Shown here: positions 1 through 6,347 of the stretch, in pieces
Numbering within the stretch: position 1 is the stretch's first letter
Layout of the letters: the number at the start of each line of letters is the position of its first letter
NCBI GenBank assembly: GCA_944345045.1
Contig: CALVMI010000111.1
Span: forward strand, 1-18,277
DNA: 18,277 nucleotides
Source of the DNA: an uncultured Bacilli bacterium
GTDB lineage: Bacteria > Bacillota_I > Bacilli_A > RF39 > UBA660
Direction: 5' to 3'
The notes under the pieces: generated by a model
Told to the model about the DNA's origin: nothing
Database searches by the model: none
The model's input: the letters and a program-made list of their open reading frames with translations, nothing else
Made by a program: the position numbers and the translations under genes

Positions 1-264
1 TTTTATGAAATTTATGATATTTATGGAAATGATCAGAATGCTTGGAGTAAATATCTAAATGCAGGAGTTCCTAAAGATACGATGAATGTTTTAACTGAAA
101 AGTTAAAGACTATGGATATGAATTCGATTCAAGAACATATTAAAACGGCTCAAAAAGCTTTAAATATTGTGAGTGAATTAACGGGAAAAACTGAGACAAC
201 CTCGCCACTAACGGCTAGTGTTCCTAAAGTTCCTAGACCTATAAATAAATTTTTTGAGGATTAA
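1..264 (+). CDS. ylbD: YlbD-like protein, C-terminal part (5' end outside window)
   Basis: The reading frame is open from base 1, so this is the last 87 residues of a longer protein; the ATG at 82 is internal. The opening stretch (FYEIYDIYGNDQNAWSKYL) resembles the conserved segment near the N-terminus of Bacillus YlbD, a putative spore-coat-associated protein. The middle (KLKTMDMNSIQEHIKTAQKA) matches the family pattern of a short helical domain, and the protein ends in a proline-rich tail. The next gene, four bases downstream, is YlbE-like, the same order as ylbD-ylbE in Bacillus, which supports both calls. Its function in a possibly non-sporulating relative is unknown. The assignment is from remembered family features and synteny, not from an alignment. 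Confidence 0.7.
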   Translation, partial: FYEIYDIYGNDQNAWSKYLNAGVPKDTMNVLTEKLKTMDMNSIQEHIKTAQKALNIVSELTGKTETTSPLTASVPKVPRPINKFFED

Positions 265-267
265 GAT

Positions 268-489
268 ATGGAATATTTTTTACAAAAAAAATTTTTGGAT
301 AATCCAAAGATGTATACCTATTTAAAGGAAAATTCTTATTGGATAAAATATTTAAATCGTGATGCTGATGTATATAAAGAATTCGAAAGTAAAATGAAAG
401 AACTTTATAAAGAGCGTACGACCGATAAAATTAGTGCTGTGATTGATAATATTGACTTGATCAACGGAGTGTTAATGTCTTTAAAATAA
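268..489 (+). CDS. ylbE: YlbE-like protein
   Basis: A 73-residue protein without signal peptide or membrane segment. It matches the YlbE-like family in length (about 70-80 residues) and in pattern: an N-terminal helix, a central motif with aromatic residues (SYWIKYLNRDADVYKEFE), then a KELYKERTTDKI stretch and a hydrophobic C-terminal helix. It begins three bases after the stop of the YlbD-like gene, with a GAGGA ribosome site at about 255-259, so the two are co-transcribed. The molecular function of YlbE is not established. No terminator follows; the next promoter starts two bases after the stop codon. Confidence 0.8.
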   Translation: MEYFLQKKFLDNPKMYTYLKENSYWIKYLNRDADVYKEFESKMKELYKERTTDKISAVIDNIDLINGVLMSLK

Positions 490-491
490 AA

Positions 492-520
492 TTGACAAAG
501 TTTGTGAATCGAATTACAAT
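492..520 (+). promoter_or_regulatory. Sigma-A promoter for the 546-941 gene
   Basis: A perfect -35 box TTGACA (492-497) and a near-perfect -10 box TACAAT (515-520) are separated by exactly 17 bases. Transcription would start near 527, giving a very short leader before the ribosome site at 533-539. The TTG at 492, which opens the longest version of the downstream reading frame, is part of this -35 box and is therefore not the start codon. Confidence 0.85.
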
Positions 521-545
521 AAATATCTATCTAGAGGTGATTTGC

Positions 546-941
546 TTGGATAAAGAGATATCTTATGTAATTGGTTCTCATTCTTATACGAAAAAAAGAA
601 AATTATTAGATAGTCAAAATATGAAAATTGTTGATAAACAGTTAAAACTTTCTATTCCTTTGATTACAGGAGCAAGAATTGAAAGTAAAAATTGGAAAAA
701 ACAAATTTTTATTGGTAAAGAAATTGATTTGCGAGATATTCCTTTTAAAAGTCACTTGTTTGAAAAGTATGATGTTTCTTTAGAAGATCTCATTGATATT
801 TCTTTAAAAGGTTTTAAAAGAGCCTGTTTACTTAATTATAAAAAATATGATCAAATATTGATGGGAGTTTGTGAAGAAGATATTATTGTTCCTGATTATT
901 ATGCTTTTCGAAACGTCATTTTACAAGAAGTTAATAGTTAA
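546..941 (+). CDS. Hypothetical protein, 131 residues
   Basis: I do not recognise this family. The frame is open back to a TTG at 492, but that codon lies in a consensus -35 box. A good ribosome site (AGAGGTG, 533-539) sits six bases before the TTG at 546, so I place the start there. The protein is soluble, basic in its first half and acidic later, with alternating hydrophobic and charged residues typical of a mixed alpha/beta fold (for example QLKLSIPLITGARI and KEIDLRDIPFKSHLFEKYD). There is no signal peptide, transmembrane segment or cysteine motif. It has its own promoter and terminator, so it is a single-gene unit separate from ylbDE and from the operon that follows. Confidence 0.7.
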   Translation: MDKEISYVIGSHSYTKKRKLLDSQNMKIVDKQLKLSIPLITGARIESKNWKKQIFIGKEIDLRDIPFKSHLFEKYDVSLEDLIDISLKGFKRACLLNYKKYDQILMGVCEEDIIVPDYYAFRNVILQEVNS

Positions 942-943
942 AT

Positions 944-975
944 AAGTATTATAGTTATCTATAATATTTTTTTTT
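944..975 (+). terminator. Rho-independent terminator after the 546-941 gene
   Basis: A stem of about ten pairs (945-954 with 959-968, one G:T pair) with a four-base TTAT loop is followed directly by a run of eight to nine T. It begins three bases after the stop codon and isolates the next operon from upstream transcription. Confidence 0.85.
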
Positions 976-998
976 GCACAAAAATTTTGGTGAAGATA

Positions 999-1027
999 TT
1001 GTAAAAAAATGTCGAATATGTTAAAAT
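999..1027 (+). promoter_or_regulatory. Promoter of the SipW-AAA-DUF2357 operon
   Basis: A TTGTAA -35 box (999-1004) and a TAAAAT -10 box (1022-1027) lie 17 bases apart, and the -10 is preceded by an extended TGT element (1019-1021). It lies between the upstream terminator and the GTG start at 1066, with a leader of about 30 bases. It is the only good promoter seen before the five-gene operon. Confidence 0.6.
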
Positions 1028-1065
1028 CTCTTATAGAGTAGAGTAATAAAAATGGATGTGATAGT

Positions 1066-3093
1066 GTGGCTAGTAAAAAAAAGCAGCTTTTGGAAAAGGT
1101 CATGAACATCATCCTTAATATATTGATTGGAATATTTGCCATTTTTCTTTTAATTTCCATTTATAACAATATTCAAATTAATATATTAGGAAATGATTAC
1201 TCCAGTTTTTTTGGGTACTCTGTTTTTGAAGTTCAAACAGGGAGTATGAGTACTACCATTAATCCTGGAGATATGATCCTTGTCAAAAGCGATCCAGATA
1301 TACAATTAAATGACATTATTACGTATAAACAAGATGGAGAGTTTATTACACATCGTGTCATTGAAGTATATAATGAAACTTATGTGACTCAAGGAGACGC
1401 TAATAACGATAAAGACGATCCTATTACTAAAAGCCAAGTAGTGGGAAAAGTTGTAAAAATCTTTTCAGGGTTTGGAATTATCCGCAATACTTTATTTAAT
1501 CCATTTGTTTTAATCGCACTCATTATTACTCTATATTTAATAAGTTCGATATTTAGAAGAGGTAAGAATATGAAGGTAAAAGAGTTTTTGTTAAAGGTTG
1601 TAAATTTCTTAAAAGATAAATTAGAAAAAGAAGAAAAAACGAATGTTCAAACTAATGAAGTTCCAGTAAAAGAAGAACCAATAGTTTTAAAAGAAGAGAA
1701 TGTTGTTGTAAATAAAGTTTCTTCAGAAGAAACTGCTCCAGATACAATTCTTACGGAAAATGCTAAAGAAATTTTAGCAAACACGAGTTCTGAAGATTTA
1801 GACAAAACTATTTATTTTAGAATGGTCGCGGTTGATAAGAAAGATGTGGCTGCTGATTCAAAACCAAAAGAAAATGAAGAGGTAGAAGAAGAAATTTTAG
1901 AAGTAGAAGAAAAACCTAAAGTAAAAGAAGAAAAAGAAAGTGAAGAACCATTAGATAAAGAAGTAAAATTAAAATTAGAACTTTTACAAAAGAGAAAGAA
2001 AAAATGTAAAAATATTATTGAAAAAGTTATGCTTTTGAAAGTAGAAGAATTAGAAGAGATTGTTAAAGAACTTAATTTGAATCAAGAATATAAAACGAAT
2101 GAACCTACAATTAAAGAGTATTTTATGAAAGTTTATATTGATGGCAAATACTATAACTACTGTGGTGATGTAAATGTTTCTTATGATGCGAAGAACATGG
2201 TTAGCCGATTAGAAAAACTTATGTTAGATACTGGTAAAGCTCTTAAGAAAGGTTATAAAGGAAAAGATGTAAAGTTTAATGAAAAAGTAGAAAAATTTAC
2301 TAAAATATTTCTTCTTTTACCTGCAATGGAAAAAGCAAATTCTTCTAAAGAAATGCGAACAAAAAGAGAAACTTTTAAAAAGAAAATTTATGCTATGTTT
2401 AAAGATGAGTATATGTCTTTAGAAGAAGCTGGTCGAGTAGCTGAGAAAATTGTTAAAATTCAAAAAGTGTATGAAAGTGCTAGAACATATTTATATTCTA
2501 AATTAGTTACCAATACTTTTAAAATTAAATATGCTAAAGTAAAAGATCAAAAAATTTATGGTGTTGATTTAGCTCATAATATTAATTTTAGTAAAATTTA
2601 TAGTGAATATATTGTCGATAAAACTTATCAAGAAGGAATCGTCGCAGAAGATAAAGTTTTTGTTTTAGCTAACATGTTACTCACCGAGATTTCTAAAGAT
2701 ATGTTAGATAGTGATTTTTCAAAAGAATATTTGCTTTATATTCCAGATAGTTTATATGAAAAAGAAGTAAAATTAAATCAACTTATTGATATTTTAAATG
2801 ATGAATATGTGAAACATTCAACAACTATTTTACTTAAATATAAAGAAATTGAAGGAAAAAAGACTTTAGTAAAAACATTAATGAAAGAAGGATTTTCTTT
2901 TGCTCTTTCTTTAGAAAAAGAAGATGTGGTGAAAGAAAAAGATCTTAAATTTTTCTACTTGATGAAATATATTCTTATTAATGAAAAGAAAGAAATAAGT
3001 AAAATAATTAAAAAACTTCCAAAAGATTTAAAAAATAGATGTCTTTTTGATGATGTAGCAAGTAAAATTGCTAAGAATGGGGGCGAAGAATAA
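1066..3093 (+). CDS. SipW-type signal peptidase fused to a large cytoplasmic region
   Basis: A 675-residue protein starting at GTG, with GGATGTGA as ribosome site. Residues 1-165 are a complete ER/SipW-type (family S26B) signal peptidase: a transmembrane helix at about 14-32, the catalytic serine in TGSM (Ser60), the catalytic histidine in ITHRVIEV (His96, in place of the bacterial-type lysine), a conserved TQGDANNDKDD segment with the usual aspartates, and a second transmembrane helix at about 144-163. SipW enzymes are normally about 190 residues. Here a Lys/Glu-rich linker (about 185-300) follows, then a predicted helical/mixed domain to 675 that I do not recognise. By topology this extension is cytoplasmic. 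It overlaps the AAA+ gene by one base. A second ribosome site and ATG lie inside it (1570). The peptidase call is firm; the role of the extension is unknown. Confidence 0.88.
   Translation: MASKKKQLLEKVMNIILNILIGIFAIFLLISIYNNIQINILGNDYSSFFGYSVFEVQTGSMSTTINPGDMILVKSDPDIQLNDIITYKQDGEFITHRVIEVYNETYVTQGDANNDKDDPITKSQVVGKVVKIFSGFGIIRNTLFNPFVLIALIITLYLISSIFRRGKNMKVKEFLLKVVNFLKDKLEKEEKTNVQTNEVPVKEEPIVLKEENVVVNKVSSEETAPDTILTENAKEILANTSSEDLDKTIYFRMVAVDKKDVAADSKPKENEEVEEEILEVEEKPKVKEEKESEEPLDKEVKLKLELLQKRKKKCKNIIEKVMLLKVEELEEIVKELNLNQEYKTNEPTIKEYFMKVYIDGKYYNYCGDVNVSYDAKNMVSRLEKLMLDTGKALKKGYKGKDVKFNEKVEKFTKIFLLLPAMEKANSSKEMRTKRETFKKKIYAMFKDEYMSLEEAGRVAEKIVKIQKVYESARTYLYSKLVTNTFKIKYAKVKDQKIYGVDLAHNINFSKIYSEYIVDKTYQEGIVAEDKVFVLANMLLTEISKDMLDSDFSKEYLLYIPDSLYEKEVKLNQLIDILNDEYVKHSTTILLKYKEIEGKKTLVKTLMKEGFSFALSLEKEDVVKEKDLKFFYLMKYILINEKKEISKIIKKLPKDLKNRCLFDDVASKIAKNGGEE
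1555..1572 (+). promoter_or_regulatory. Internal ribosome site and ATG inside the SipW fusion gene
   Basis: AGAAGAGG (1555-1562) stands seven bases before an in-frame ATG at 1570 (residue 169 of the fusion), just after the second transmembrane helix. Initiation here would give the linker and C-terminal domain as a separate soluble protein of about 507 residues. The AGAAGAGG also encodes the Arg-Arg-Gly membrane-proximal residues, so it may be chance. Confidence 0.4.
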
Positions 3094-4622
3094 TGAATAC
3101 ATTTTTAAGATTTTTCTATGAATTTATTTCCGTATTTTTTGATGGTTTTGTGATGATTTTTCAAGGAATATTTAACGGAATTATCAAAATGTTTAATGTT
3201 TCTGAGTATACAAAGGTAATTGATAGTTATAAGGGAGCATTTAATGGAGCAGAATGGTTAATGGTTGTGGTGGCTGTTATCTTCCTGCTCGCTGTTTTAG
3301 CTTTGATTGGGTTACTTATTTTCTTTATTGTAAAGAAATTTATTCGTAAAGCTAAAAATGATTTGAATAAAGAAGAATTATTAGAAGAGATTGGCTCATT
3401 AAATGAACAAGTAAGAAAACTTATGAAAGAAAAAGATGAGTTAATGGCTATGAAGGTTTCCCAATTAGGACTTAATCCTGAAGAAGAGAATGCCGAAGGT
3501 GAAGCTTCTTCTGATGAGACAGTTGAAGAGGAAGGAGATCCAAGTATTCGTTTCCCTAAACTTGTAGAAATTGATCGTGAGATGGTTGGATATCACCTTA
3601 AAACTTATGAAAATGGTTTTACATTAGCTGAGTTAACAGATGACTTTAAGTGTTTTGCAGCCAGTCAATTAAAATTATATTATGATGAAACGATTTTACG
3701 ACCTTTCTTTGCAGGTCTTGCTTGTGGTAAATTAATTATCTTACAAGGTATTTCTGGTACTGGTAAAACATCTTTAGCCTATGCATGGGGAAAATTTGTA
3801 AGTAACGATTCTTGTGTGGCAGCTGTTGAACCTTCATGGCGTGATAAATCAGACTTTTTAGGATATTTTAATGAGTTTACTAAGAAGTTTAATGAAACAA
3901 AAGCTTTAGGTGAGATTTACCGAGCTACGTTTGATGATAATGTTCATACGATTATTCTAGATGAAATGAACTTAGCGCGTGTCGAATATTATTTTGCTGA
4001 TTTCTTATCAACTTTGGAAATGCCAAATCGTGAAGAATGGATTATTGATTTAGTGCCAAGTTCATGGCCAAACGATCCAAAGAAAATTATCAATGGTCGT
4101 ATTAAAATTCCAGGTAACATTTGGTATATTGGAACAATCAATAACGATGACTCAACATTCATGGTAACTGATAAGGTTTATGACCGTGCGATGCCACTTG
4201 ATATTAATACTAAAGTTGAACCATTTAAATGTCGTAGTCAAGAAGCTATTCAAATTAATGCTAGTTATTTAGATAAATTATTTGAAGATGCTTTAAGAGA
4301 ACATCCTATCAGTCAAGAAGGATTAGATGGGGTAAAAGAAATGGACAATTATGTTATTGCTCATTTTAGAATTGCTTTTGGTAATCGTATTATGAAACAA
4401 TTAAATACTTTCGTTGCTGTTTATGTAGCGTGTGGTGGTACAGAAGTTGCAGCAATCGATTACTTTATTGCTAAGAAAATTTTAAGAAAATTTGATCAGT
4501 TAAGTGTAGCTTTCATTCGTGATGAAATTGATCCATTTATTTCTTATTTAAATAAAAAATATGGAAAAGGTGTCATGGTTGAATGCATTGCTTATCTTGA
4601 AAATTTAAAAAAGAGTATTTAG
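3093..4622 (+). CDS. Membrane-anchored McrB-like AAA+ ATPase
   Basis: A 509-residue protein. The N-terminus is aromatic-rich and amphipathic (1-35), a strong transmembrane helix follows at about 56-81, then a basic stop-transfer patch, a predicted coiled coil (about 90-125) and an acidic linker (128-150). The AAA+ module contains a Walker A motif (GISGTGKTS, 219-227), the WRDKSDFLGYFN motif (249-260) typical of McrB-type ATPases, a Walker B motif (TIILDEMN, Asp290/Glu291), a sensor-1-like GTINNDDST (347-355) and DKVYDRA (360-366), which may hold the arginine finger. McrB relatives use the ATPase to drive a DUF2357/McrC partner, and a DUF2357-like gene follows after 13 bases. A transmembrane anchor is not normal for McrB and places the ring at the inner face of the membrane. 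A GGGGG-containing ribosome site overlaps the end of the upstream gene. Confidence 0.85.
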   Translation: MNTFLRFFYEFISVFFDGFVMIFQGIFNGIIKMFNVSEYTKVIDSYKGAFNGAEWLMVVVAVIFLLAVLALIGLLIFFIVKKFIRKAKNDLNKEELLEEIGSLNEQVRKLMKEKDELMAMKVSQLGLNPEEENAEGEASSDETVEEEGDPSIRFPKLVEIDREMVGYHLKTYENGFTLAELTDDFKCFAASQLKLYYDETILRPFFAGLACGKLIILQGISGTGKTSLAYAWGKFVSNDSCVAAVEPSWRDKSDFLGYFNEFTKKFNETKALGEIYRATFDDNVHTIILDEMNLARVEYYFADFLSTLEMPNREEWIIDLVPSSWPNDPKKIINGRIKIPGNIWYIGTINNDDSTFMVTDKVYDRAMPLDINTKVEPFKCRSQEAIQINASYLDKLFEDALREHPISQEGLDGVKEMDNYVIAHFRIAFGNRIMKQLNTFVAVYVACGGTEVAAIDYFIAKKILRKFDQLSVAFIRDEIDPFISYLNKKYGKGVMVECIAYLENLKKSI

Positions 4623-4635
4623 GTAGGTGAAAAAC

Positions 4636-5763
4636 ATGGGAAAAGCTTTACGAGCAAGTAAAGAAGTAAAAGATATACATGCAAAATTTGAAAAAAATAT
4701 GGAATCAACAATGGATTATCGTTCTTTATTTCAAAGCGATTTCCTTGTTTTTGACTGGGTTGATGAAATGGAATTTGCTTGCCCTTATATTGATATTATT
4801 GTTAGAAATCCTAAACTTACTTTAATTCAAGAAAAAAATGTTGTTAAAGTAGAACGGGCAAAGAGAGTTAATGTAGAGAGTGTTAAAAATTTAGCTAAGA
4901 ATACACATTATATTAATAAAGTTCATGAGGATCGATCAGTTGAACCAAAAAAGATTTTGGAAGTTCGTAATGAAGAAACCTTTAATATTTATGAAAATCG
5001 CTTTTTGTATACCTTAATAGAAGATATGTCACGTTTTATTAGAGAAAAGGAAAAAATTTTAGATAATTTTGAAATTGTTGATAATAAACGAATGGAATAT
5101 AGTGCTAAGACTACTACAAACGGCGAGAAAGTTGATTTAACGTTTGTTATTACTTCTGAGTCTTTACCAAATCAAAAGATTGATAAAAAATTAGCCGATG
5201 AGATTAAAAATGTAAAGAAAAGATTGAAAAGAATTAAGGATTATGTTTCTAGTTGGTATCATAGTGAGATGATGAAACAATTAATTCGTGAACATGTAAA
5301 ACCAATTAAACCTCCTTTGAAGAAAACGAATATTACTTTAAAAAATCCGAATTTTAGAATCGCGGCAAGATTATGGGATTTTTTAAGAGCTTATGATTTA
5401 GAGGAAAAAGAAAATAATCAAGAAAATAAAAATTTACAAGAAAGCATTGATTTATTAAAAGGATTTTTAGATCATAGTTTTTTTGTTGATTATAGTGTTT
5501 TGCAATCAATGAGTACAAGAAAGAGAACTCAAAAGAAAAAGATGACTGAATATGCTTTAGTTATTTTAACTGAAGAGGTTCACCGTTTGGTATCACTCTT
5601 GGTAAGTAGTGGTGTGGAAATTTCTGATGAAGAATTACTCGCTTTAATTGCTAAAGAAATTAAAAATGAGAAAAAAACAAAAGTTATTGGTTCAGATGAT
5701 GTTAAAAAGAAATTTCAATCAGCAATGGATGAATATTTAGAAAGGATGCAAGAAAATTTGTAG
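4636..5763 (+). CDS. DUF2357/McrC-N-like partner protein without visible nuclease
   Basis: A 375-residue soluble protein. The frame could begin at a GTG at 4627, but that codon is part of the AGGTGA ribosome site (4625-4630), so the ATG at 4636 is the likely start. The segment around residues 75-130 (basic stretch, then EPKKILEVRNEETFNIYENRFL) resembles the DUF2357/McrC N-terminal domain, whose hallmark is an ENR-type helix; here ENRF lies at about 120-123. Long charged helices follow, with KNVKKRLKRIKDYV near residues 187-200. I see no PD-(D/E)xK nuclease motif in the C-terminal part, which in McrC would carry one. In McrBC systems such a protein is the partner that stimulates the ATPase. 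Here it sits between the AAA+ gene and a second SipW, eight bases before the latter. The DUF2357 call is from pattern only. Confidence 0.6.
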   Translation: MGKALRASKEVKDIHAKFEKNMESTMDYRSLFQSDFLVFDWVDEMEFACPYIDIIVRNPKLTLIQEKNVVKVERAKRVNVESVKNLAKNTHYINKVHEDRSVEPKKILEVRNEETFNIYENRFLYTLIEDMSRFIREKEKILDNFEIVDNKRMEYSAKTTTNGEKVDLTFVITSESLPNQKIDKKLADEIKNVKKRLKRIKDYVSSWYHSEMMKQLIREHVKPIKPPLKKTNITLKNPNFRIAARLWDFLRAYDLEEKENNQENKNLQESIDLLKGFLDHSFFVDYSVLQSMSTRKRTQKKKMTEYALVILTEEVHRLVSLLVSSGVEISDEELLALIAKEIKNEKKTKVIGSDDVKKKFQSAMDEYLERMQENL

Positions 5764-5771
5764 GAAGCATT

Positions 5772-6338
5772 ATGAAAAAAGAAAAAATAAAGAAAGTTTT
5801 AAAAGTTATTAAATGGATTTTAAATGTTGTTGTTGGCTTATTTATTGTTTTGTTTTTGTTGGTTGTTTGTTTGCAACGATTTACCGATAATCGACTATCC
5901 TTTTTTAACTATCGAATGTTTACGGTGGTATCAGGAAGTATGGAACCGGATTATGAAATCGGTGATGTTTTGTTTTCAAAAGATGTGGAGCCATCAGAAA
6001 TTCAAGTTGGTGATGATATAAGTTATGTTGGACGTTCGGGCGATGTTAAAGATAAAGTGGTTACACATAGAGTTATTGATATTGAAATAAATGAGGATGG
6101 TACATTGTTATTTCATACACAAGGAACAGCCAATATTATTGAAGATCCTGTTGTTTATGAAGATCAAATTTATGGGAAAATAATATATAAATCTACTATT
6201 TTATCTTTTATTTCTAAAACGATAAGAACACCGATTGGCCTTGTTGTTTTAGTTATTGTTCCTGTATTTTATATTATAGGTTCAGAAATGTTAACGGCAT
6301 TATTAAGTAGAGAAGAAAGAAGAAGATCTGGAAAGTAG
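5772..6338 (+). CDS. sipW: SipW-type signal peptidase I (short form)
   Basis: At 188 residues this is the usual SipW length. It has a basic N-terminus, a transmembrane helix at about 15-34, the catalytic serine in VVSGSMEPDYEIGD (Ser56), the catalytic histidine in VVTHRVIDI (His99), the FHTQGTAN segment (114-121) and a C-terminal transmembrane helix at about 150-173 followed by a basic tail. The Ser/His arrangement marks the ER/archaeal S26B class that processes TasA/camelysin-type precursors in Firmicutes. The gene starts eight bases after the DUF2357-like gene (GGAAG ribosome site) and ends nine bases before its probable substrate. It is the second signal peptidase of the same operon and lacks the cytoplasmic extension of the first. 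Confidence 0.93.
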   Translation: MKKEKIKKVLKVIKWILNVVVGLFIVLFLLVVCLQRFTDNRLSFFNYRMFTVVSGSMEPDYEIGDVLFSKDVEPSEIQVGDDISYVGRSGDVKDKVVTHRVIDIEINEDGTLLFHTQGTANIIEDPVVYEDQIYGKIIYKSTILSFISKTIRTPIGLVVLVIVPVFYIIGSEMLTALLSREERRRSGK

Positions 6339-6347
6339 GCGAAGTGT

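Noticed and set aside
921..1160. Minus-strand ORF of 79 residues across the terminator and promoter before 1066
   Set aside because: It runs through a terminator and a promoter on the other strand and overlaps a well-supported gene; no ribosome site or family resemblance.
3093..5763. Reading the AAA+/DUF2357 pair as a standard McrBC restriction system
   Set aside because: No nuclease motif, no DNA-binding N-terminal domain, a membrane anchor on the ATPase, and flanking signal peptidases and an exported substrate argue against it. It is kept as the main alternative.
5824..6021. Plus-strand ORF inside the short SipW gene
   Set aside because: It lies in another frame of a firmly identified gene and has no ribosome site of its own.
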